A DNA stretch of 60,000 nt from the NCBI GenBank assembly GCA_914767715.1, contig OU612066.1, positions 38,726,283-38,786,282 of the forward strand. The letters run 5' to 3'. Position numbers and translations under genes: made by a program. Position 1 is the stretch's first letter. Every line of letters starts with the position of its first letter. A model generated the notes under the pieces. It worked only from the letters and a program-made list of their open reading frames with translations. It was not told where the DNA came from and made no database searches. The DNA comes from Membranipora membranacea (lineage: Eukaryota; Bryozoa; Gymnolaemata; Cheilostomatida; Membraniporidae). Positions 1 through 12,538 of this stretch are shown in pieces.

Positions 1-826
1 TTGTTTTCTTTGTCGTGATTCCTCGCTAACTTGAAGCTGTATGCTTCATGTCTTGCCTGTCCGTTATGTAATAATAATAAATAGTGAAATAGAGATCCGA
101 CTGAAGGAGGAGTAATGACTGAGCACTTATAAAAGAAATACCTCAGGCAGTTTTACTTTCTTTGTTTGAGCCTAAGCAGTGAGGATGGCAGGACACTTCT
201 AAGTACCGGTATAGTACCAGTCAGTATCGGTTCTCATAAGTAACCTGGTACTGTCGTACTTTGTAAACTGTCACAACTAAATCATCTCCTCTTGCTAATT
301 CCCTTACATTCTCAACCTTGTTACAAACCCTGAACACAACTATGTCAACTAGATAAAATTATGGAATGTTTCAATGTTTATGACAACATGATGATGTAAA
401 GAGCTGCCACAATCCAATTGTTTATCGGTTTGGGTGGTGATGGAAAGCGATGTGATTGACAGATTTCTTTCAACTGAAATTTATGATTTTTGTTGTAATG
501 TATCTATTTGCATGTATAGCCTCATTTTTTGTATGTGTACATAATATAAATTAACTTCTAAACGCAAATATAATCACAGACCATCACAGAATGTTTCCTG
601 TTTCACAATTCTCGATTACTCCCGAGCTGGTTGTGACACCCAATCAAACTCACCATTAATATAAATCTTGCACTCTTGTATGATCAAGTTACCTTGTCAA
701 CACAATAATTATTCAATCTGAATTGAAATGTTTTTTTCTCCCCAACAGCGTATGTGTTAATCAGCTTTATCTATATGATCAACATAGCATGTTATAATCA
801 CTGAGATGATACTGAGTGAGTTATTA
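1..826. other. Non-coding flank downstream of the membrane-protein gene
   Basis: No long reading frame, splice-bounded exon or RNA gene was seen here. The stretch is AT-rich. Because the minus-strand gene stops at position 827, part of it is presumably that gene's 3' untranslated region. Confidence 0.4.
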
Positions 827-2971
827 TCAGTATATGAAGCTATCTAAGTGTTGTATCTGACTAGCTCGAGGATGGGGCGGTGGATAAGAGTCCTCAGATT
901 CCTCATCTTCTATTGTATAGACTGAGCTCTGTCGCCTCAATGGTGCTCTCATTAGGGGGCGGCGATCATCATCATTCAATGTTTCGGTAGAGACACGCCT
1001 GAGATACTCAGCTACCCATGACTTGGGGCGAGGGGCCATCTCCTGATAGTCACCGTGATATGATGACGTGTTCGACTCATTTGTAGAGCTGATCGGGAAT
1101 CCCCCAATGCTGCCGTAATGTGGATTACTGTTTTTACTTCCTCTCTAAAAATAAAGTCAGGTTCATCTTGTCAAGTTGTTGGGTAAATAGAATTTCTACT
1201 AAAACCAGTGATTCTTATCACAGACCACATCCCGAAGCATCGGGCCGACATGTCGGAGCACAACTGGGGACCTAACAAATCCCAGTAGTCAGTTGGATTT
1301 GACCCCAGAACATTCATCACTGAGCCTCCTTCTACCTAGTCTTTCACATTGGACTGTTCTGTACAATATGGTAGCATTTGATGGTGGTATGATATTATCC
1401 AGGACAAATTTTGTTGAAAAGACCATTTACTTTGTATAGCATTAGCAGTCACCGTGAAATTCCGTTCCCCATCCATCATATTACACCTTGGCAGTTTAAT
1501 AAGTTACAAGCCCTCTCAAATATTGATATCCTTACCTGTGGGTAACTAGCATCCTCGAGAAGGTTGAGGGAGCTAGCAGACGCCCGATACTGATGACATC
1601 TGTTAACCCATTCATACTCAGAGCTGCTCAGGGAGACGACTTCTTTATCGTAGCCTTCGATTGTGTCCCCTATATTGGGGATCACATGTATAGCCTCAAA
1701 CCGAGGTGATATAGAATAACTGTAATCGTATTTAGGGAGTACCAACCTCTTTGCAAGCTCATTAGACCTCCTGTAAAGAGAGAATACGATTTAATATTCT
1801 ATGGAAAAGAAATCAGTAGATTTCAGTAAAGCTTTTCTAACATGTAATCCCGAGGAAAAAAGGGTTCTTATTTTTTAATTTACTTCTAGATCATACTGCA
1901 CAACGGTACAAGTAGAGCACAATTTTGTGAATCCATCGCTGAAGGTGAAATCCATCAAGACGTTTTTTTATTCATTATTCTATAATCCGAACTTTCTAAG
2001 AATCAAAGCAAACCATGGAGGCCACTAGCAAAAGACTGGAGAGATAGTGCATCAAGAGATATGTCCAGTGACATTATCACTCATAACTGCCAAATAAATG
2101 GATGGCTGTAGAGCTCCTTTCAATCATGTTTTATTGCTTCAACCAGCAATGATGACAGAGCAATTGAGTTGTGAGGGTCTGAGAAAAGTGTTGATGGTCT
2201 AAACAGACCCATATATCATCAATAAATCATAGGTTTCTATAAAACTGGAAATCAGAATGCAAACGCTCTACGCCTTTTCAGACAGCAAATAGTAAAGATG
2301 GTTTCTGGCCAATGCCATTGCATTTTTGAAGCAGCCTTGCCCTGATTGTAAGAAAACTTCGCACCACAAGATAATGTCATACAATGTGATAAGTTCTGAT
2401 TTCTCAAACATCAGATATCTTGCATGCAACTTAAAAACAATTTTGTTAGAAAAGAAAAACAATTGCAAGAGTGTGAATTAGGTTTTACAATTTCCCTAGC
2501 TACATAATTGTGAGAAAAGGCTCAACACATGAGGCTAAAAGCTGCGATCAAACTCCTAGATACTACGGACAGGATAGAACAGACCCCAGGGCCATGACAA
2601 TAAATGTGTTCGTCGCTACCTGTCCTTTGTTGTATGTGATGTTATGTAATCAGAAATTAAAGGTTACACAGTGACAAGTTTGTCTTTTACTGCTGCAGGT
2701 AGATAGATCATATCATAGATCTGACTGATAGTTAAAGTGTGTGAATTTATAACTTACTTTCTGAACGCATTTCCTTTGGTAAACAATGGCAGAACTTCAT
2801 TTTTTGTTGGAGATGGATTAATTTACTTTTTTGGTAATCAATGACAGAACTTACTTTTTTTGGTAGGCGATAGCAGAACTTACTTTTTTTGGTAGGCAAT
2901 AGCGCAGAAGATCATCATGAATACTGTAAGTAGTGTGCCGAGAACTAGTCCTCCGATTGTGAATATCAACA
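827..2971 (-). CDS. C-terminal part of a single-pass membrane protein, family unknown
   Basis: Three exons join in phase on the minus strand: 2971-2884, 1774-1537 and 1144-827, with GT-AG borders (donors GTAAGT and GTAAGG). The first encodes a hydrophobic run of about 23 residues (starting LIFTIGGLVLG) that reads as one membrane span. It is followed by the basic stop-transfer stretch KKRSNELAKR and a tail of about 180 residues rich in Ser, Asp, Glu and Arg, ending DSFIY. The tail holds acidic clusters (DDD, EDEESED), Tyr-containing segments and a proline run, as expected for a cytoplasmic signalling tail; that role is inference. The 5' end is not resolved: the membrane exon needs one base from an upstream exon, and the nearest candidate (3471-3301) ends in the wrong phase. 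I do not recognise the family. Confidence 0.6.
2786..2890 (-). repeat. Tandem repeat spanning a splice donor
   Basis: About three to four copies of a 29-bp unit run through the end of the membrane-span exon. Each of the two best copies carries the last bases of the exon plus a GTAAGT donor (GT at 2883-2882 and at 2854-2853). The copies at the low-coordinate end are degenerate. Confidence 0.6.
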
Positions 2972-3300
2972 CTACAATATAACATTATAACGTAACAAAA
3001 ACATAATAAACATTTTGGACTTAATTACCCAAAGACAGCAGTCAACGATGCAACCCATAGATAAACTATCACAATCAGGCCGCTTTAGACTACTATCCAA
3101 ATCCAAATCATTTTTTATTCCTCTGTAATTCATACTCAGACATATGAGCCTGTAACCATAAGTTCAAGCTGACAAAGATGCTGATAATTCATTCAATCTC
3201 GAGAATGTTTCCTACAGAGAATTTTGTGTATAACAGACTCACTGCGAATGTTTTGGTTGTCAATAAAATATAAATATCACAGGTTGCCAGATTCACTTAC

Positions 3301-3471
3301 AAAAGAGAATCGCTGTGTCTTCATATTAATGGATATGTCATTGAGAAATTTTGAGTCGGTAAAATCAATTAACCTACTGTCATAATCCTCCATATTGCTG
3401 CCTGCTGTCTCTGTGGCGCTGTGTGATAAGTATGAAGCTAAGAATGACTCAGAGTTGTTTAATAATCCCAT
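3301..3471 (-). CDS. Possible 5' exon, unassigned
   Basis: A 57-codon open stretch starts with ATG ([10 protein letters not shown]) and ends in a good donor, GTAAGT, at 3300. It could belong to the membrane-protein gene downstream on this strand. However, it ends in phase 0 and the membrane exon needs phase 1, so a further exon of 3n+1 bases or another model would be required. No signal peptide is visible. It remains possible that this is not coding. Confidence 0.22.
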
Positions 3472-3481
3472 TCCACATACA

Positions 3482-5805
<2,324 letters not shown>

Positions 5806-8800
5806 ATGACAGAAACAGAAAAGAAAGCTGAGTATGATCACGAGGACAATCATGAGAGCATACATGCCGCCATACTTATGGACCATTGTTATAGTGGTGA
5901 TGCTTTCTGTAGTGATGGTGAAATCAGAGATGGGTCAGAGCGACCTGCTGCCAACCTCAGAGAATCAGAGCTCCAGGAGAAAGTGCTCAAATTAGATAGT
6001 AATGGTAATTTGGAGGTAGTCAGTCGCTTGCAGTGTCAGGATCTGCGAGTTCCTACAAGAAGTTTAAATCTATCAGCGGTAGATAAAAGGGAGGTTAGAG
6101 GCGCTCATGGTTTTAGGATGAAGGAGAGCAGGCACTTTGTAATCAAAAGACCGGCTGAAGTCAAACCTCAGAATCAAGTCATAATCAGCAACACAGATAA
6201 TCATGAAACAAGCACAAATGGCACAAGAAAATCTCCTCTCAAGCCAGTACTCCATAAGCCTGAAGGGAGCAATGGTGACTTCAAATTAATGTACAAAATG
6301 CTGTCATTGTCTGAGGCGAGTCTGCAAGTTCTGGATATCCCCAAGTTCCAGGTCACATTGAGAGAACCTCTAGCCCTGTCTGCCAAGACGATGTGGAGAG
6401 TTGTTGTCAAAAAACCATCTGCATCTTGGTCCAAAACAGCACCAGCTAAGAAAGCTAAAACTGTATCGCTGAAGAAGTGGGTAGATGACAAAGGAAATAC
6501 TGAAAGTTCTATTCTCAGACATAAACTTCCAAAATGGCCACCTGACAAAAGTGCAGAGTTTGTCAGCTTTACCCCTAGTGCATCTTGTGAGACAAATAAA
6601 GAAACCAGCCACAAGGATGGCAAAGGGAAAGCTTATGATGAAACTGGAAAAGACATTGAAGCCAACAGAAACACTTCAGTTAGGCAGACGGTCAAATCAC
6701 CTCCGTCCAACATAATGGTAAGAATATGTAAATATATATATATATACATTGCGTTTGGTCCTAAATCTATTCCTATGTTCAAAGAATATAATCAGTATAA
6801 TATAACCTATCCTACCCATCTGTGGTTTTCCAGGACATCACAGGAATCAGACCTTCACCAGTTCAGATTTATATGTAGCTGTACCTTGGAGGGTTCTATA
6901 GCGCAATCGAGCACGTCTATAGCTATCATGCAAAAGGCATTGGATCGATTGCTGCTCTCATCTTATGGGGTTTTCCTAAAAATGGCTTGGACAACTTTTA
7001 TCAACCCAAACACTATGTATTGAGAATGCATATTCAGATGTATAGGTATGGATTATGAGATATTTACTCCTCCTTCACTTTTATATTTACTGCTGATCAG
7101 ATATCTGATCCCGATCGAGTGATGAGCAGACGAGAGAGGAATGTACGACAGATGATGGATTATGTAACAGACCCTCACAGAGATCAGCTCAGAGTCATCA
7201 GAGAGATAGAAACTGTGGAGTATACCATGTCGGATGTCTGGACTAACTACAGCAAAAACACGGTAAGTATAACCGTGCAGTAGAATATGATATAACTAAG
7301 TTATGTATGTGGGTAAAAAATGTTATATGTGTACCATGAATATTTTTATCACAGTAGCTTTACTTTTATAAGAATCTGATAAGACAGGGCCTTATCAGGT
7401 CTAAAATGTCCCTATAGACCTAGTCAACCCACTATGTTGAAGGACAACTCAAACAAGATATAGTGTAAACATTTTTGCGAGTTTGGTGTGCTCTGTCTTA
7501 AGTTGTCTTCCCATGACAAACAAGAGGATAAATCTCAACACAATCAATTTACTTATAACACAACATTATTATTCTTATCATGTAATATACCAAAAGATTT
7601 CGATAGCGTTATCTTCCACCAACGAGTCTTTCTGTTTTGATCATATACTGCAACATAGAGTAAAATGATCTAACTCACTTTCTGTTATAAAATTGGCCAA
7701 TTTGGAAACTCGAAAAGCCCTAATAAGAAGCGAAGGATTTTGTTAGCTAACTTTTATGTGTATTGGGGGTTATAAGTAGCCAGTATCAAATGGTTTGGGC
7801 AAGTCAGGTTCAAGTAATGGTAGGTTGAGACGATAAATGTACGGATAGAGATGGTCAATTTTTTGCATGTGCATATTGTTGTTACAGTTACAGTATTATT
7901 AAAATTTTGTTTCAGAAAATATCAATAATAAGTCAGTGACCTGTGTCAATTATGTTGAGCTCAAACAGTTCAAATTAAGTCTTTATAATAGAAGGCATCC
8001 TTGAGGAATTGTCTGATAGCTAAAAATAGAAAGGGTGTACATTTTTTAGTTCAGTGCAACAACAGCAAGATGTCAATTCACATAAAAATTGTCTTCCTGT
8101 ATTGATCGAGAACATAATTGATATAAATTTTTCTTACATAATTTATTTCTATGATTTTTATTATTCTGATGTTCCAGCGTCTGAGACGAGATCCCACAGA
8201 GCCTCTCCTCACACCAGACGACACTGCGAGAATCTCTGAGTTATCCCCTCCTGTTAATCATCTCCCACCCAGCTCGGAGAGCCGAGATATGAGATTAATC
8301 AGGGGTAATCTGTCCGGTGGAGCCACCCCTGTAGATGTGGATACCCTGAGATGCATCTCAAACTACAATGTGAATCTCAACGGTAATAAAAACCTCCTTC
8401 CATTCATCTCAGAAACTCTCTGAATTGGTACAACATGAGCTTGTGTTATATGACTTTTTTTCTAGTATATCTTGCTGGAACAGAATTGCATGGACCTATC
8501 ACACAGCATCTAGTCAGGAATAACAGTATTTATATTTACAGGTGAGGGTGGATATTATGAGAGGACAGGGAACTACTTGAGCTCAGAGAATGTTAATTAT
8601 CTCCCAGTGCCCAATATATGGACCCCCCGTCATACTCTGATGAGTACCGCCCCTTGTATATCATCACCAGGAATCTTCCAGGTTAGCAGTCAGCATTACA
8701 AGACCAGAGATCATAGATATAGTATTCACTGTCACTTTCACAACTGTCATGTGAGGTCCTTAATATTTGTTTTCACTAGTTGTTGCGTAACTTGAGGCAC

Positions 8801-9106
8801 TGAGGCAATAGCAGCAGCTTTATGTTTCCAAAATATAGGACTGCTGCACTGTATAGATAGATAATAGATAAAACTATTATGATAAGATAATAAGTGAGTA
8901 AGTAATATGATGTGACTTTTTGTTGATATACCAGTGAGCGGCAGCTGTGTAGGTTGAGACAACCCTGTATAGATGACTTGACTTTGATGAGTTCTCTTGA
9001 TGATTTTTAGCCACTCACTCAACGATCACATGACACGGTTCCGCCTGAATGGTCAGATGGTGACTCCAGCTCTACAGATGGAGAAGAGATCAATGCTATC
9101 TACTGA
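5806..9106 (+). CDS. Unrecognised five-exon gene, 504 aa, mostly disordered
   Basis: Exons 5806-6717, 7101-7262, 8178-8382, 8542-8681 and 9011-9106 join in frame with GT-AG borders to 504 codons plus TGA. The ATG is the first in frame and lies about 10 bases after a splice acceptor, implying a 5' untranslated exon. The N-terminal two thirds are charged and low in hydrophobic residues. A basic stretch near residues 200-225 (KTAPAKKAKTVSLKKW) could be a nuclear localisation signal. Exon 2 encodes a more ordered, probably helical segment (RRERNVRQMMDYV, then RVIREIETVEYTM). The C-terminal third is rich in Pro, Ser and Asn and ends in an acidic run before NAIY. There is no signal peptide or membrane span. 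I recognise no domain and assign no function. Confidence 0.72.
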
Positions 9107-10365
9107 TCTCTCATATAACATACCAGTAATATCTCATATTCAGGTTAGATGAGATCGTATCATTCTTCTCGTTATGGTATTTGGGGGTCTTTCAATTAAA
9201 ACAAGCCAAAGTCATAATCTGATTGCTCACTCACCGAGTGAGCGTCGTTCTGCTCATTGAGGGAACTACTTACATTTGGAGTGAAAGATTCAGAAACGAA
9301 TTTCTTTAACTGAACTCTAATTGAAAGACCAAGACATCAGTCGACCATTTTGATAGTTTAACTTCCACTGCCTCTGGTATCTTACTGAGTACTGTCTTAG
9401 ATAAGAGCCAAAACTCCGAGTATTATTAGAGCAGCTGAACACATTGTGTTTGAGTGATCTCTACAGTCCGGTAATTCCGCAGTCCACCGAATCTACAATC
9501 TCGGTATAGTCACTGTAATGATGTGTAGTTCACTATTGTCGTTATACATCTGTACTAATAGTACGTACCGCTGGTTGGTTTTATACTTTCTCGACTTTAC
9601 AGCTGCAAGTAACAGATTTAAATCATCATCAACCTAAAGTTTCCCCATGGAAAAAAACTAGCGGCTTATCATGGATCCTTTTCAACACCAGGGTCCTTAT
9701 TTTGAATACTCGACAGGCGAGTGACGCCGTGACCGAAGGTGGCAGCGCTAAACTCACTATGCATACTTTTACAGATGTTTGTACTCACTGCTCATTCAGT
9801 AATGGTGTATAGGAAACCTTGGATAAGATTAATTGCATTTCTTCTTTGTCATACAATTTTGTGATTTTAATTATTTTTTTCCATTTCAGCATCAAACATT
9901 CCCTCTTTCTTCTGATGTTCTGCACAATCTAATTCTCAAGGACAAATACAGACAGGATAAGGTCAATGTTTAACCAGCCAATCAAAGCATCACATGCAAC
10001 ATTGGAGCGTTCTGACAATGGCATCATAGAATCATCCAAATCTGCTGATACTTTTATTTTGTGACAAATAATCATCATCATCATCGTCTATAAGGCTAAT
10101 TATGTGCCTGGTAGGAACAATGTCGCTTATAACTAGGACTACTCTGCTTAGCTTATAACTAGGACTACTCAACCCAGCCTAAAACTCAGACTACCCCGCC
10201 CAGCTTATAACTAGGACTACTCCGCCCAGCTTATAATAACTCTTTCTGCAGTGTACTCACAAGTTATAACAATCAAAATCACACGATATCACACAGACTC
10301 AATCATTACCTAAATGTTCCACTGTCTTACTTACCTCTATACTACAAATTCTGTTATAATGCTTA
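9107..10365. other. Intergenic region
   Basis: This stretch starts as the 3' flank of the 504-aa gene and is otherwise without supported exons. It contains the degenerate 26-bp repeat at 10126-10234. Confidence 0.4.
10126..10234. repeat. Degenerate 26-bp tandem repeat, four copies and a partial
   Basis: Successive units begin CTTATAACTAGGACTACT and end in variants of CYGCCCAG. The third unit is the most diverged. Confidence 0.8.
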
Positions 10366-10604
10366 CATGGGCGCATATTCCGAAAAATCTGACCCACCAC
10401 TTTTCACCCCAGACACAACCCGCGCGCGAAAATTTCGCGAACTTATTCACAATATTTGACATTTCTAGGGTTTTTCGCCCATTAAATCCAATTTATACCC
10501 AGAAATGGGTGTTTTATATGGAAAGAGCATGAAAAACTACCCTTTTTTAATTCTAATTGAACCCACGACTTGTCGTGAGTCGTGGGTGGTAATATACGCC
10601 CATG
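10366..10604. mobile_element. hAT-like MITE, 239 bp
   Basis: The ends are inverted copies (CATGGGCGCATATT on the left; the reverse complement of the right end reads CATGGGCGTATATT, one mismatch). The element is flanked by identical 8-bp direct repeats, AATGCTTA, at 10358-10365 and 10605-10612. An 8-bp target duplication with short terminal repeats is characteristic of the hAT superfamily. It has no coding capacity and so would need a transposase in trans. Near its right end is a stem-loop (10561-10570 with 10578-10587, perfect 10-bp stem). Confidence 0.82.
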
Positions 10605-10612
10605 AATGCTTA

Positions 10613-12423
10613 TGATTCAATTCCATACTTTGGAGCTATAAGAATGTTTTCTCATGATGCTACATACCCAGGTTTCTTTGTTTTTCGTTTAACTTGCAAG
10701 TTTACTGTAGTCTCATCATTGCAACCAATGGATTTGGTCATTGCTCAACCCTGTTTTTTGTTTGAGGCTAGACTAACCAACAGTCTATGGTCTTAGACTG
10801 CCTTACTTTATAATGATTTGTTTTCTTTTGAATCTCAAATGTTTTTGTTTGTTTGTTTTATTTTTGAAACTTTTTTTTGTTACTAGTTACCTCATAATTA
10901 CAATAATAAAAGGCAGAAAAAGATACTTACAGTTTCTTACTCAAAGAAAAACATGCGTCTAAGTCTAAAGTTTATGTCTGTGTGTCAGTGACGTCATGGT
11001 ATACGCTGTGTTATTACACTGAGTCATGTTTGTGTTTCAGCCACACTCTAAATGGAAATTGTTTTTTTTGTTAGGTTTCTGCAATAACTAAATGATAATC
11101 GATAAAATTATTTAAAAAAAGATAGTTAGTCCACGCAGACCAGAGTGGCGACCACCCGATAGAGGAAAACTGAGACCACACAGGTTCGCCCAGATAACCA
11201 GGGGAGCCAAAACCACCGATGCTACCTACCCACCCGCCCTCGCCAGCCGATCATGGTAATTGGACCAAGTATAAAATTCACTTAAGATAGAAAGGTTACT
11301 TTTTCCATCCACTATGTGCACTGCTCTCATGATAGACTATTTTGAACATAAGCAAGAAACTTGAGACTTCATCACAAAAACTCAAAATTAGGTACATGCA
11401 AAATTCTCGATTGCCTATTATATTGCCATATTATATCTATATGTTTAATACAGATACATATTATGAACTTTATTATTTTACATATTTTGGTTACTGTAGC
11501 TGTGTTTGAGATCTGCTGCGACTTGTGAGTTCTAATATAATCAAAAACTTGGCAATAGTGCGTCTCAGAATAAACAAAAGAAAAGGTTTAATTTTTTTAT
11601 TAAAGTTCAATTTATTCACAAAAATATTCTGATGTGAATTATATACAGCCTGAATTAATGGAGGCATGTCTAGCTAGGTAAACAAATTAGCCTTCTAATC
11701 TACCATAAGATGTACTCATCCTATTCCGAATAAAATGTGTATTTCTATATTTTATGATTTTCAGGATATCAACACCCTCATTCAGCTATCTATATTATGA
11801 TCAACTGCTACAAAAAGTGCAACAATTAATTCCTTGTGCATAGCGCCTATGATATGAGTCTTTGCAGCGATGAGCCTTCGCTGTGTGCTGGACTCGAGTA
11901 GACATGATAGTTCAGCTGAGATGATCATATCCAGCTCTCATGGCTATTATATGAAGAGCATCACATTCAACGCTCTAGATTATTATGTCTCTTTGTCTCA
12001 GCGACAAAGAATTATAATTAAAATGTTTATCAGAAGTCTTTCCTTCATTTCTGATTGTAGAATATTGTATTTTTCGTATAATGATAAGACAGTGAAGAGG
12101 CTCTTTAATATTGACGCCTTGGCTACCAAGCTTGCACTGAAGCTGCTGCATCTTCTTATTTCTGCTTCTGCTGCTGTTCAGTGACGCTGCCACAGCTCTA
12201 TGTTATATCATCGATAGGTTGACGTTTGTTTTTTAGCGCTATTTGTTGGCTTTGTCGTGACAAATTAACTTGAACACCTAAAGTGTTACCAACTGAATCC
12301 GTCTGTGAGGTGGTCTGCATAGGATCGAGCAACAGCCAGCTTATTATATAGACAAAGCTGAGATTGAGTTGCGTTAATAACATAATCTGATCCTGAACAG
12401 GCGCCGCAGGTGATATAAGAGTT
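10613..12423. other. Intergenic region with one GC-rich open island
   Basis: No exon can be supported. At about 11121-11262 a GC-rich stretch stays open for some 45 codons in an otherwise AT-rich area, rich in Arg and Pro, ending at a TAA. It resembles no family I know. Confidence 0.35.
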
Positions 12424-12538
12424 ATGAGTCTGTGCTGCAGTTTCTTTGATGGGGTGACACGACGTAGTCGGGCTATAGACCGAGAACTGGCAAAGGAGAG
12501 AGCAGCCAACCAGAGAAATATCAGAATCCTCCTCGTTG
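12424..12538 (+). CDS. Alternative or orphan Galpha first exon
   Basis: Thirty-eight codons plus one base run from ATG to a consensus donor, GTGAGT. An in-frame TGA lies 24 bases upstream, so this is the first Met. The peptide starts MSLCCSFFDG, has a helical charged segment RRSRAIDRELAKERAANQRN, and ends IRILLV followed by the first base of a Gly codon. That is the layout of a Galpha N terminus: palmitoylatable Cys pair, alphaN helix, beta1 strand (compare LLLLG), then the P-loop in the next exon. It is not Galpha-s-like; the RSxxIDxxLxxE pattern is closer to the Galpha-i/q/12 classes as I remember them. Exon 2 of the downstream Galpha-s gene (18781) accepts exactly this phase. No other GESGKS exon lies between here and 16080. 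Either it is an alternative first exon of that gene, or a remnant of another Galpha gene. Confidence 0.6.
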
